Of a DNA stretch of 64,000 nucleotides, positions 44,290 through 53,702 are shown piece by piece. Source of the DNA: Candidatus Desulfopertinax cowenii. GTDB lineage: Bacteria; Bacillota; Desulfotomaculia; Desulfotomaculales; Desulforudaceae. The position numbers and the translations under genes were made by a program. Under the pieces are notes generated by a model. It was given only the letters and a program-made list of their open reading frames with translations. It was not told the origin of the DNA and did no database searches. Position 1 is the first letter of the stretch. Every line of letters begins with the position of its first letter. Location of the stretch: positions 124,001 to 188,000 of the forward strand of contig MPOA01000002.1 in the NCBI GenBank assembly GCA_001899445.1, given 5' to 3'.

Positions 44290-46123
44290 TCTGGTTCTGG
44301 CGGAAACGGCCGTCCAGGTCCGGGAGTTTCGCCGGCTGGTTCCCGGGACGGCCCACTGGGTAGCCGTCGGCCCGGGGGCAATGCACGAGTTGGAGCGGCT
44401 GGGCATCGGGTACACCATCCCCGAGGATTATTACAGACCGGACCAACTGCTTTCCGTCGGCGAGCGTTCGCGGGCCGCCGCCGCTCGGATCTGCCGGCTT
44501 CTGGATGAACGTTTGGCGGCGGTCCGAAAAGAGTTCGCCGACGGCCGGCTCACGTATATGTTCAACTATTACAGCTTTTCGGCGCAGATCGATCTCCTGG
44601 CAGCCCGGACATTTCAGCTGAACCGGATCATCCGTTCGGTTCAACCGGCACGGGTCTGGGCGGCGGCGCCGGGAACGCCCCGGGGTGTGGCCGGCGTCAC
44701 TTACGGTTCCCTGTTGGGTTTGGATGGGTGGCCGGTCAAGGCGAGGCCGGTGGTCCTGCCTGCGGTCGGCACCGTTCCGGGCGAGGACTGCCGGACCGGC
44801 AGGTACATGACCCGGTTTCCCTCCGGGGCCGCGGGGCACAAGTTGGTGAATGCCGCGCGGGTATGGCTGTGGAATCTGGGTCCTCCCTTAGCGAAGGCAC
44901 GGCACGCCTGCTTTTACCTGCTTAATGCGGAAAACAAGGCTGTGGCCCGGGAATTGCCGCGCCGGGGCGTACGCGTGAGCATTTTCCCGGTGCGGGACTG
45001 GTCTTGGCCATTATATGTTTCAGAAACGCGGCGGCGGAAAATCTGCCGCGATCTGGAGACAGACACTGATTTCCGGCGTTGTTTTTACTGGAACGGTATC
45101 GACGCTTACCCGTTAGCCGTTTCGGACGTCCAATTTCTGGTGCAGCATCTTTCCAGTCAATTGATAAACGCCTACCGGTACGCCGGGGCTTTTTTCCGGC
45201 GGGAGAGGGTGTCCTTTCTGCTAACCAGGAGCAAGGTGCGGGCAGTGGACCACAGTGTTTGCCAGGCGGCCCGGGAATCGAACGTAACGGTATGCAACTG
45301 GCAGCACGGTGCCGTTGGTTTTGCCGGGCACCACACCCTGAAATACACGGAGCTGTTGACGACCGACCTGTTTCTGGCTTTCGGCCGGGGGGTGTGCCGG
45401 GCCTTGGAGCGGGATGCGGCCGGCTACCCGGCGACCGCGATGCCGGTGGGTTCCCCGGAACTAGACCGCTTGAGGGGCACCTGGTGCCGGAGACGGGGAC
45501 GGGTAGCCCGGTTGCTGCCCGCCGGGGGGGCGGCCGCATCCCTTCTGTGTGTGTACGCCACGACAAACTACCTGGAGCACTGCTGGTATTCCGGATACGA
45601 ACCGCCCTTCTCGGACACGCTCTTTTACCAGTCGCAGCTGGCCCTTCTCCGGGGTCTGCGGGCCATTCAACCGCTCCGGGGGGTGGTGAAATGCCATCCC
45701 AACCCCGCTTATGCGCCGCCCCCCTGGATTGCGGACCTTGCCGGGGAAGAGTCCTGGACGGTGGTCCGGGACCAGTGTTCGTTCGTGGAACTGCTGGCCT
45801 ATGCCGACCTGGTGGTTCTGGACTGGCCGAGCACCACCCTGCTACAGGCCCTGGTCACCGACCGCCCGCTTTTCGTACTGACGCGGCATCGCCGCCTGTA
45901 TCCGGGTGTTGTGAAGTTGCTGGCCCGCCGGGCGGTGCTGGCCGAGGAGCCGGAAGACCTGGTGCGTCAGGTGCGCGCCTTTGCCGAGACCGGTCGGTAC
46001 CCGGCCGACGTTCGGGATACGGCTTTCCTGCTGGACTACGGCCTGCACCTGGCGGACGGGCGAACCCGGGAGCGGGCGGCGGACTCCATCGCCGGCGGCC
46101 CGGCCGGACCACAACGAAAATGA
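44282..46123 (+). CDS. large surface-carbohydrate biosynthesis protein (GT-B-like)
   Basis: 613 residues, GTG start overlapping the neuA-like gene. I do not recognise a named family for sure. The C-terminal half has the look of capsule or CDP-glycerol-type transferases: CNWQHGAVGFAGHHTLKY, VKCHPNP and DLVVLDWPSTTLLQALVTDR (PST/T-rich acceptor loop). The N-half is a possible second Rossmann domain. Similar in style to 49372-51324, with the same HPF/HP-type loop and GSS/PST-type loop. Confidence 0.65.
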   Translation: MSDLVLAETAVQVREFRRLVPGTAHWVAVGPGAMHELERLGIGYTIPEDYYRPDQLLSVGERSRAAAARICRLLDERLAAVRKEFADGRLTYMFNYYSFSAQIDLLAARTFQLNRIIRSVQPARVWAAAPGTPRGVAGVTYGSLLGLDGWPVKARPVVLPAVGTVPGEDCRTGRYMTRFPSGAAGHKLVNAARVWLWNLGPPLAKARHACFYLLNAENKAVARELPRRGVRVSIFPVRDWSWPLYVSETRRRKICRDLETDTDFRRCFYWNGIDAYPLAVSDVQFLVQHLSSQLINAYRYAGAFFRRERVSFLLTRSKVRAVDHSVCQAARESNVTVCNWQHGAVGFAGHHTLKYTELLTTDLFLAFGRGVCRALERDAAGYPATAMPVGSPELDRLRGTWCRRRGRVARLLPAGGAAASLLCVYATTNYLEHCWYSGYEPPFSDTLFYQSQLALLRGLRAIQPLRGVVKCHPNPAYAPPPWIADLAGEESWTVVRDQCSFVELLAYADLVVLDWPSTTLLQALVTDRPLFVLTRHRRLYPGVVKLLARRAVLAEEPEDLVRQVRAFAETGRYPADVRDTAFLLDYGLHLADGRTRERAADSIAGGPAGPQRK

Positions 46124-47640
46124 CGCTGGCGCGGACTTTGACTACCAACATCCGGTTTTCATTCCTGGAGCGGGCGGTCAGTTTCGGGGTTTCCTTGGCC
46201 CTGCTGCCGTACATGGTCTCCAAGGTCGGCCCCGAAATTTACGGGATGTACGTCCTGGTGCTGGCCTTCACCGGTTATCTGGGGGTCCTGGATCTCGGGG
46301 TATCGGCGGCAATTGTCAAGTACGTGGCGGAAGATCTTGCCCGGGGTGACCGGGAGCGCGTCCGCGCCGTCATCAGCGCCTCCTTCTCGTTTTACGTGGT
46401 GGTCGGGCTGGTGATCGGCGGCTTGCTTCTAGCGATGTCTGTCTGTTTCCCGCACTTCTTCGCGGTGGCTCCGGAAAACACCCCCGTCGCCCGCGGTCTC
46501 TTTTGGGTTTCGGCGGCGGCCAGCCTGCTCGTCTGGCCCGGACGCACCTTCGAGGGGGTGTTACAGGGGCTGCAGCGCTACGACCTGCTGTCCGGCCTGA
46601 ATGCGACCGGGACTCTGCTCACGGCGGGCGCGGCGGTAGTGGTGCTTGAGAACGGGCTGGGCATAACCTGGTTTCTAGCGGTCAGTTGCGGGATTATGGT
46701 GCTGAAGTACGCCGGGGCCGCCCTGACCGGGATGAGACTCTTGCGGACCGGGCTGCGTTTTCCGTACCTGGAGAAAGACGTGTACCAGACGGTGTTCAGC
46801 TTCAGTTTTTTCATTTTTCTCGGCACCTTGGCCAACATTCTGATCTTTCATCTGGACGACATCGTGGTGGGGGCCTTCGTCTCCGTGGCGGCCGTGACCC
46901 TGTACAAGGTGGCGTACACGGTGCAGAACGGCTTCCGGATGGTGCACGGGCTGATTTGCGGACCGATCTTGCCGGCGTGTGCCGACCTGGCAGGGCGTGG
47001 GGATCTTTCCGGCCAGAAGGCGCTGTTGCTGCGGGGTACCAAGTACGTATCCCTGGTGGTGGTACCCATGGTGATTATTGCCATGGTCTTTGCTCCGCGG
47101 TTTGTTCCGGCCTGGATGGGGGCCGGTTTCGAATCCAGTGTGATCTTGACTCAATGTCTCGTCACGTTCTGGATCTTTAACGGCACCCTTGGGGTGGCCG
47201 GCACCATGTTAACGGCCCAGGGTTATGCCAAAACCCTGTTTAAAATCGCCTGTCTCAACGCGGTTGTCAATCTGGTACTGAGCCTGTTGTTGGTGCAGTA
47301 TCTGGGAGTTCTCGGGGTGGTTCTGGGAACGGTGATCCCCATGGTTTGCCTTAATTTCCCGTTGGTACTGTCTTGCGCCTTGAAGGTGTTTGAAGTCAGC
47401 TTTTCGGAGTTCTTCGGCAAATCAGTCCGGGCCAACCTGGCGGTCTACCTTGTTGCCACTTTCCTTTCGTGGTTGTTGATGGCGATCGGAGGCTCCGAAA
47501 ACCTGTTCCTTGTGTTGGGAGAAATGATCCTGGTTTACCTGGTAACCTTGGGTATGGCTTACGGTGTGGCCCTATCTCCCGGGGAGCGCCAGGAAATCAG
47601 ACGCCTACTTTACCGCAGGGAGGAGTCCGGTGAGAGATAA
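46120..47640 (+). CDS. polysaccharide flippase (Wzx / MATE-type)
   Basis: 506 residues with about 12-14 membrane helices; starts MTLARTLTTNIRFSFLERAV, with LPYMVSKVGPEIYGMYVLVL and LGVLDLGVSAAIVKYVAED, the usual N-terminal pattern of oligosaccharide flippases. It would move the lipid-linked repeat unit across the membrane. ATG overlaps the previous stop by 4 bases. Confidence 0.92.
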   Translation: MTLARTLTTNIRFSFLERAVSFGVSLALLPYMVSKVGPEIYGMYVLVLAFTGYLGVLDLGVSAAIVKYVAEDLARGDRERVRAVISASFSFYVVVGLVIGGLLLAMSVCFPHFFAVAPENTPVARGLFWVSAAASLLVWPGRTFEGVLQGLQRYDLLSGLNATGTLLTAGAAVVVLENGLGITWFLAVSCGIMVLKYAGAALTGMRLLRTGLRFPYLEKDVYQTVFSFSFFIFLGTLANILIFHLDDIVVGAFVSVAAVTLYKVAYTVQNGFRMVHGLICGPILPACADLAGRGDLSGQKALLLRGTKYVSLVVVPMVIIAMVFAPRFVPAWMGAGFESSVILTQCLVTFWIFNGTLGVAGTMLTAQGYAKTLFKIACLNAVVNLVLSLLLVQYLGVLGVVLGTVIPMVCLNFPLVLSCALKVFEVSFSEFFGKSVRANLAVYLVATFLSWLLMAIGGSENLFLVLGEMILVYLVTLGMAYGVALSPGERQEIRRLLYRREESGER

Positions 47641-49357
47641 CAGAATTACCCTAGTCCTGTTGGTTTTGTTCTTTGTGGCCGCGGGCGTCTTTGTGCTGTA
47701 CCTGGCTTCGGTCCGGCTATGGCTGCACGATGCCCTGCCGGTGGCTTTCTTCTGGGTGCCGCTTCTGCTGATGGCGGGCCTGATCCTGTTTCAGCTGGTC
47801 GGCTATCCGCGGTTCGACGTGCGTATCATCCTGCTGGAAGTGCTGGTGCTGGGGGCGCTTCTGCACAGCATTTTGAAAATCCCGTACTTCGGATTGTACG
47901 ACAGCGATTCATACGAGCTGCTGATGACGGTAGTGCGGACCCTGGAGCATGGGGTGGCGACGTCGCCGGTGGCCGAGATCCGCAACGAGTTGTGGCCCGC
48001 CCTGGTCCTGTGGGCGGCGCTGCTGGTCCAGGTATCCGGGCTTGACCCTTTCGCCGTAGTCCGGTGGAGTCCGGTATTTCTGAATTTGCTGTTCCTGGTG
48101 CTCTTGTTCCTGCTCTTCAGGAACATTTACCCGGCTGGCGGTCCGGTGGCGCTGCTGGCGGTGCTGCTCCTGGCCTGCCTGGAACCCAACGTCACCTTCG
48201 GCTCGGCTTTCACCCGCACTGCCGTGGCCCTGGTGGTTTTTGCCACCATTCTGCTGCTTTTCCAGGTCGTCCGCCGGGAAAGGATTCAGTTCGAGGCGAC
48301 CATCGGACTCATCTTGGGCTTGATCGCCCTGGCTTTTACCCACCACCTTACCGCCTTTATGGCCCTGGTGTTTCTGTTGGTGCATCCGGCAGTGGTCTGG
48401 TGGTTGGGATTTCTGCGCGGCCGCGGGCCGTCCCCGGCCGGAACCGCGCCGACCTTTGCGCCCGGTGCGACGGTAATTACCCTCTTTTTCACCGCCACTT
48501 TCGCCTACTGGATTTATGCCGCGGACGCCGGAACTTTCACCGTTCTGGTCAGGTTTCTGGAAAGCTTGTTCACGGCCGACGCTCTGGGGGTGGGAACCTA
48601 CGGCGGGCAGTACTACGTTGCCACCCACATCGTCAGCTTGAGGGGATACGTCCTGTACTGGGGATTCTATCTATTTCACGTCCTGTTCGCGGGTCTCCTG
48701 GCCTACGGGCTGCTGCGCCGGCACCGTTTCCGGCGGCCGGAAAGCTACTCGTTTGCGATTTTCCTGGGAGTTTGCGCGGGACTGGCGGCGATCCAGATGT
48801 TCGTAATGCCCCGAACCATGGTTGATGCCGGTCCTTTCCGCTTCGTATTCCTCGGCTGGGTGCTGGGTTTTGGCGTGCTGGCCGAATGCATTTGGCGGGA
48901 CTACCGGGGATGGTGCCGGCGGGTATGTTTCGCCGTAGTAGGCATGTTCATTGTTTACAACTTCATCGCACTCCCGCCGGAGGCGTGGAATCCAAACGCC
49001 CCCGGGAGGCCCACCAACGTATTGCTCGAGGACTACCATATGGCCGAAGCACTGACCTGGGAAGGGGAAGGTGCAGCTTTCAAGAACGGAAGGCTGGCCA
49101 TTTATCACGTCTCCGGGGTGCGCAGCCAACCCTTAGGCTATCACCTGAATATGCCCGCTCAACTGGATGACCTGGATTGGCTGGTGCTGGACCGGAGGGA
49201 GATCCAGAGTAGCTTGGAGCTGCTGGAACACGGCAAGTACCCAGGCAGTGTCCCGGTGCTGGAGCGGATAGTTGAATACGCCGGCGCCAAGTGCCACTTG
49301 GCCAACCGGATTTACGAATCGGAGCACCTGGTAGTGCTGCGCCATCTTCGCCATTAA
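47630..49357 (+). CDS. polytopic membrane protein, Wzy or GT-C type
   Basis: 575 residues, 11-13 predicted membrane helices and a soluble C-terminal part of about 110 residues. FGLYDSDSYELLMTVVRTLE in the first periplasmic loop resembles the acidic pair of GT-C enzymes. It directly follows the flippase, where a polymerase or lipid-linked glycosyltransferase is expected. Family not firmly recognised. GTG 47630 behind GGGAGGA. Confidence 0.7.
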   Translation: MRDNRITLVLLVLFFVAAGVFVLYLASVRLWLHDALPVAFFWVPLLLMAGLILFQLVGYPRFDVRIILLEVLVLGALLHSILKIPYFGLYDSDSYELLMTVVRTLEHGVATSPVAEIRNELWPALVLWAALLVQVSGLDPFAVVRWSPVFLNLLFLVLLFLLFRNIYPAGGPVALLAVLLLACLEPNVTFGSAFTRTAVALVVFATILLLFQVVRRERIQFEATIGLILGLIALAFTHHLTAFMALVFLLVHPAVVWWLGFLRGRGPSPAGTAPTFAPGATVITLFFTATFAYWIYAADAGTFTVLVRFLESLFTADALGVGTYGGQYYVATHIVSLRGYVLYWGFYLFHVLFAGLLAYGLLRRHRFRRPESYSFAIFLGVCAGLAAIQMFVMPRTMVDAGPFRFVFLGWVLGFGVLAECIWRDYRGWCRRVCFAVVGMFIVYNFIALPPEAWNPNAPGRPTNVLLEDYHMAEALTWEGEGAAFKNGRLAIYHVSGVRSQPLGYHLNMPAQLDDLDWLVLDRREIQSSLELLEHGKYPGSVPVLERIVEYAGAKCHLANRIYESEHLVVLRHLRH

Positions 49358-49371
49358 CGGGGGGTAAGCCG

Positions 49372-51324
49372 ATGGAACGCGTGCTGATTGCTGTTGACCG
49401 ACCGGACTACAGGCTGGACTGTGGTCGGAGAGAATCGCTGTTGTCTTCGCCGGGGGATATCATATATTTCTTGCCTCTCGCCTTTTCTTCCGACACTTTC
49501 GAGGGCTACGCATCGTGTCTCGACCTGGAAACGACGGTACATCGCATTGACCTTGCCGGGGACATCGTGGAACGCACGGATGGATTCCGGGAATTTTGGC
49601 GGCGGGAGCTTTACCGGCTCGCTAACGCGACGGTGAGAGGCAAGCCCCTGGTTGAATGGCTACACTTGGCCCGTATGGACGTCTCCTACTGGTGGCTCAC
49701 TCTAATGGCCGAAAGGAATCCGCTCAAGTCGGCCTCTCTGGACCGGGGGTTTGTCGCTTACACGGTTACCCGATTTCTGGAACGGTACGACATTTCCCTC
49801 CTGATCCTGGGGATCGAGGAACCGGTGGTGCGCCGTTACCTGGAAATTTGGTGCCGGAAACGGGGGACCGCCTGCCGGTTACTATGGAACCACCGGGACC
49901 GGCGTCGGAGGCGGGGGCGGCACGGCTACCCGGACCTTTATTTCGTCGCCCGAGAGGCACTGCTCGGATACGGATTGCGGTTTCTACAGTGGGCGACCGC
50001 TCCCAAACCCCGTGGTGACCGCCGGGTGCGGACTTGCATCGTGACCTATTTTCCTCATTTCCAGGAATCCGAAGCCGCGCGGGGACGCTACCTGGACAAT
50101 TACTTTGGACCGCTGGGGAAACGGTTCGCTCCGGATACCTTGGTGTGGCTTGGTCTCCCGGTCCACAAACCGGGGTATGCCGCCGGCAGATTGGCGTGGT
50201 ACCGGAGTGCCTTCCGGAAACAGGGGCACCAAATCGTCCTGGCCCATGAACTGCTGACCCCACCCGCTTTCCTCCAGGTTTTGGGGCAATACCTGCGGCT
50301 GGCGGCTCGTGGGCGGCAGGCGTGGAAGGAATTGTCGGGGATGGGGGCCGCGCCCGTAGTTGCTTTGGTTGGGGAGGACTGGAAGAAGTCTTTGCTCGGT
50401 TGGACACTCGTGGAGAACCTGTTTCTGTTTGAGTCCTTCGGGAATCTGTTTCGGAAATACCCGAACCTGGAACGCATCCTATACCCGTGTGAGATGCAGG
50501 CCTGGGAAAAGGTGCTGATTGCGGCCCGGAACAAGCACAACCCGGCCTGTAAAATCATAGGTTATCAGCATACATTTGTTCCCGATATGTACCTTCATTA
50601 CCACCCGCATCCATTTGAGCTAAGGGATGCGGGAAACGGGAAACACAGCTTGCCCCTGCCGGACCGGCTGCTGGTGAACAGCCGGGCGTCTTTCGACCTG
50701 CTGACCGACAGCGGCTGGGACGCGGACTTGCTGGCCGTTGTGGAGGCGTTGCGCTACCACCACGTCCGTGGGTACCTGGACCAAGGTTCCCGGGAGAAAC
50801 GTGACCAGGTGGTGGTCTTAGGGAGCATCGTCGATCGTGAAAACCAGCGGTTGTTTCGCTTGGTCCAGGAGGCGCTCGACGGGATGGCGGGATTCGAACT
50901 CCTGATCAAGCCGCATCCGTTCCGGAGGGTGGAACAGTATCTTGAGCCGCGGGTGCTCCGGAGCAATGGTTGGCGGGTGACCGATGAACCCATCGACCGG
51001 TGCCTGGCGGAAGCCAAGGTGGCTGTGGTCGGAAGTTCCGGGGCCGCGGTTGATGCTCTGGCCTTGGGGTGTCGGGTACTGCTGGTGCACTTCCCGGACG
51101 CCATCAACGCCTCGGTATTGCGTAAGGTGAATTCGCCGGCGGTGTGGCACGTAACCAGCGCCCGGGAACTCCGCGCGGCCGTGGCCCGTGCTCTCCGGGA
51201 GTACGATCCGGAACTGCAACATCAGGGAATGAATCTGGTCCGCTACTTGCTGGCGCTGCCGGAGAATCCGGAAAGCACGGAGCTTTTTTACCGTGAAATC
51301 GGTGGGCTCGGGGATGGTGAGTGA
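49372..51324 (+). CDS. surface carbohydrate biosynthesis protein (TIGR04326-like)
   Basis: 650 residues from ATG 49372 behind GGGGGGTAA. The C-terminal half has KIIGYQHTFVPDMYLHYHPH, ADLLAVVEALRYHH, LLIKPHPFRRVEQYLEP and AKVAVVGSSGAAVDALALGC, a pattern I associate with the LIC13510-type surface-carbohydrate protein family and with capsule-type transferases. The N-half (LLILGIEEPVVRRYLEIWCR) is less clear. It probably transfers or assembles a sugar on the outer glycan. Confidence 0.68.
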   Translation: MERVLIAVDRPDYRLDCGRRESLLSSPGDIIYFLPLAFSSDTFEGYASCLDLETTVHRIDLAGDIVERTDGFREFWRRELYRLANATVRGKPLVEWLHLARMDVSYWWLTLMAERNPLKSASLDRGFVAYTVTRFLERYDISLLILGIEEPVVRRYLEIWCRKRGTACRLLWNHRDRRRRRGRHGYPDLYFVAREALLGYGLRFLQWATAPKPRGDRRVRTCIVTYFPHFQESEAARGRYLDNYFGPLGKRFAPDTLVWLGLPVHKPGYAAGRLAWYRSAFRKQGHQIVLAHELLTPPAFLQVLGQYLRLAARGRQAWKELSGMGAAPVVALVGEDWKKSLLGWTLVENLFLFESFGNLFRKYPNLERILYPCEMQAWEKVLIAARNKHNPACKIIGYQHTFVPDMYLHYHPHPFELRDAGNGKHSLPLPDRLLVNSRASFDLLTDSGWDADLLAVVEALRYHHVRGYLDQGSREKRDQVVVLGSIVDRENQRLFRLVQEALDGMAGFELLIKPHPFRRVEQYLEPRVLRSNGWRVTDEPIDRCLAEAKVAVVGSSGAAVDALALGCRVLLVHFPDAINASVLRKVNSPAVWHVTSARELRAAVARALREYDPELQHQGMNLVRYLLALPENPESTELFYREIGGLGDGE

Positions 51325-52109
51325 TGTCTGTTACGGCATTCAAGCGACGGCTGCTTGAAAACCGGGTTTCCGTGGGAAGTTGGATAACCCTCGGTCATCC
51401 CGCGGTGGCCGAGATCATGGCCGCGGCCGGCTTTGACTGGTTGGCGATCGATATGGAACACAGCGTGATCACCCTGGACGTGGCCCAACAGTTGATACAG
51501 TGCATTGAATCGCGGGGTGTGGTGCCGCTGGTCCGGCTTCCCGAGAACAACGCCACCACCATTAAGCGGGTGATGGATGCCGGGGCGGCGGGGGTGATCG
51601 TGCCTATGGTGAACGGTCCGGAGGACGCGACCCGCGCAGTACGGGCCACCAAGTACCCGCCGCGAGGCTGTCGGGGCCTTGGTATCGCCCGGGCCCAGGG
51701 CTACGGGGCGTCGGTCCTGGAGTACGTGCAACGGATCGAAGAGAATGCAGTGGTCATTGTGCAAATCGAAGACGTGCGGGCCGTAAGCCAAATTGACCTG
51801 GTTTTCCAGGTACCCGGAATCGACGGTTATCTCATCGGCCCCTTTGACCTCTCCGCTTCGATGGGGTACGCCGGGCAGCTGGATCACCCCGAGGTGGCGG
51901 CGGCGGTGGAAAAGGTTTTCCAGAGCGGGCGGCGACACGGGATTTGTGCGGGTTTCCACGTCATTCCCCCTTCAACGGCCGAAATAAAAAAGCGATTTGA
52001 TCAGGGTTACCGATTCCTGGCCTACAGCCTGGATGTCCTGTTCCTGGGGGAAACGTGTCGGAATGGTCTGGAAACGTTGCGGGCGATACGGGAGGCAAAG
52101 ACACCATGA
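51324..52109 (+). CDS. HpcH/HpaI-family class II aldolase
   Basis: 261 residues. RVSVGSWITLGHPAVAEIMA, FDWLAIDMEHSVITLDV, PLVRLPENNATTIKRVMDAG, YPPRGCRGLGIAR and VIVQIEDVRAV (metal Glu/Asp) form the family pattern. Members cleave or form 2-keto-3-deoxy acids from pyruvate and an aldehyde with a divalent metal. Between a surface-carbohydrate gene and a KdsB-like cytidylyltransferase it more likely works in the synthetic direction to make a 3-deoxy-2-ulosonic acid. That is inference. Overlaps the cytidylyltransferase by 4 bases. Confidence 0.9.
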   Translation: MSVTAFKRRLLENRVSVGSWITLGHPAVAEIMAAAGFDWLAIDMEHSVITLDVAQQLIQCIESRGVVPLVRLPENNATTIKRVMDAGAAGVIVPMVNGPEDATRAVRATKYPPRGCRGLGIARAQGYGASVLEYVQRIEENAVVIVQIEDVRAVSQIDLVFQVPGIDGYLIGPFDLSASMGYAGQLDHPEVAAAVEKVFQSGRRHGICAGFHVIPPSTAEIKKRFDQGYRFLAYSLDVLFLGETCRNGLETLRAIREAKTP

Positions 52110-52873
52110 AAATAATCGGCGTAATTCCGGCCCGAATGGAATCATCCCGGTTTCCGGGCAAACCGCTGGCCTTGATCAACGGTATACCGATGATCGAGCA
52201 CGTGCTGCGGCGGGCCGAACTGTGCCGCCTCCTCGATGAGGTATTAGTGGCGACCTGTGATCGGGAAATCGCGAACCATGTTGCCGGCCTCGGGCGCCGG
52301 GTGGTAATGACTTCCGCCAGCCACGAGCGCTGCGTCGACCGTGTGGCCGAGGCGGTTCGCCACCGGCCCGACGCCGGGGTGGTGGTGGTCATCCAGGGCG
52401 ACGAACCCATGCTGCGCCCGGAAATGATCGAGACCGCCCTGGAAGCCCTGATCCGCGACCGGTCGGTGCTCTGTGTTAACCTGATGGCCCCGGTCACCAG
52501 CCACGAGGAAACCACGGACCCGAACGTGGTTAAAGTGGTTGTTAATCAGGAGGGCCTGGCGCTTTACTTTTCCCGGGCGCCTATTCCTTACCGCCATACC
52601 GACACCGGTGACGGACCAGTTTACTTTAAGCAGGTGTGTGTCATGCCTTTTAGCCGCGAGATGCTGCTCACCTTTTCCCGCCTGCCGCCCACCCCCCTGG
52701 AAAGGTGGGAGTCGGTGGATATGCTGCGCGCCCTGGAGCACGGTTACCGGGTGCGGATGGTTGAAACCGGGTGGGAGACTTGGAGCGTGGACACGCCGGG
52801 CGACTTGGAAAGAGTGGCCGCCAGGATGGCGGATGACCCACTGGTCCGCCGGTACGGTGGAGGCGGCGTATGA
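52106..52873 (+). CDS. KdsB-like CMP-ulosonate cytidylyltransferase
   Basis: 255 residues. IIGVIPARMESSRFPGKPLA is the KdsB signature, with VLVATCDREIANHVAGLG, VVVVIQGDEPMLRPEMIETA, LYFSRAPIPYR and RWESVDMLRALEHG after it. Gram-positive genomes rarely carry kdsB; here no KdsA, KdsC or KdsD is in the window, so the substrate need not be Kdo. It probably activates the product of the adjacent aldolase. Confidence 0.9.
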   Translation: MKIIGVIPARMESSRFPGKPLALINGIPMIEHVLRRAELCRLLDEVLVATCDREIANHVAGLGRRVVMTSASHERCVDRVAEAVRHRPDAGVVVVIQGDEPMLRPEMIETALEALIRDRSVLCVNLMAPVTSHEETTDPNVVKVVVNQEGLALYFSRAPIPYRHTDTGDGPVYFKQVCVMPFSREMLLTFSRLPPTPLERWESVDMLRALEHGYRVRMVETGWETWSVDTPGDLERVAARMADDPLVRRYGGGGV

Positions 52874-53688
52874 TTCTCGGGCGACTGGTGGACCGGTTGT
52901 GTATTCATTCCTTGCGGGCCGCGGTTTGTTCCCAGGGTCTGGCTCCCATGTACGCCCGCTTGACACGGATCGTCCCGGATATCAGTGCCCAGTATACCGG
53001 CTTCAGCCTGAAAGCCCCCCATTTGCTGGTGAAGGTGCGGGCGCTGCACGCCTTTCAGGTGTCCCTCGTCATCGAGGCCTTGCGCCGCTTGGGGGCGGAT
53101 GAAGGCCGGACGGTAAGGGTGGTGGACATCGGGGATTCAGCGGGAACGCACATCACCTATCTGCGGGCATTGTTTCCACGGATCGAGGGATGGAGTGTCA
53201 ACCTAGACCGGGAAGCGGTGGCCCGGATCCGGAGCAAGGGCCTGCGGGCGATCCAGGCCCGGGCCGAAGACTTTTCCGCCTACCCGGTGAACGCGGAGAT
53301 TTTGATGTGTTTTCAGTTGCTGGAGCATCTATCCTGTCCGGTCGATTTTCTCAGGGCCCTTTCCAGCCGGTCGACCTGCCGCTTTTTGGTATTGACGGTA
53401 CCTTATCTGCATCGTAGCCGGGTTGGTCTGCACCAACTGCGCCGTCAGGAAAAAGTGGCCACGTCCGCTGAAAACACCCACATCTTTGAACTGTGCCCGG
53501 CTGACTGGGGCCTGTTGTTCCGGCACACCGGGTGGTCACCGGTCCACGAGGAAGTTTTTTGGCAGTACCCACGCACCGGTCCGTTGCGCTTGATGCGGTT
53601 TTACTGGGCCGGGCGGGATTTTGAGGGCTTTTACGGCGCCCTGCTCCAGCGGGATCAAACCTGGTCCGGGCTGTACCAGGATTGGTAG
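52870..53688 (+). CDS. putative SAM-dependent methyltransferase
   Basis: 272 residues, ATG overlapping the previous stop by 4 bases. Class I Rossmann pattern is weaker than usual: RVVDIGDSAGTHITYLRAL (SAM loop) and WSVNLDREAVARIRSKGLRA, then EILMCFQLLEHLSCPVDFL. It probably modifies the ulosonic acid or the glycan; not certain to be active. Confidence 0.68.
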   Translation: MILGRLVDRLCIHSLRAAVCSQGLAPMYARLTRIVPDISAQYTGFSLKAPHLLVKVRALHAFQVSLVIEALRRLGADEGRTVRVVDIGDSAGTHITYLRALFPRIEGWSVNLDREAVARIRSKGLRAIQARAEDFSAYPVNAEILMCFQLLEHLSCPVDFLRALSSRSTCRFLVLTVPYLHRSRVGLHQLRRQEKVATSAENTHIFELCPADWGLLFRHTGWSPVHEEVFWQYPRTGPLRLMRFYWAGRDFEGFYGALLQRDQTWSGLYQDW

Positions 53689-53702
53689 AAAGGGAGTACA
53701 GA

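Noticed and set aside
45079-46119. Long N-terminal extension of the flippase frame
   Set aside because: It lies entirely in the upstream gene in another frame and is Gly/Pro/Arg-rich; the ATG at 46120 gives the normal flippase start.
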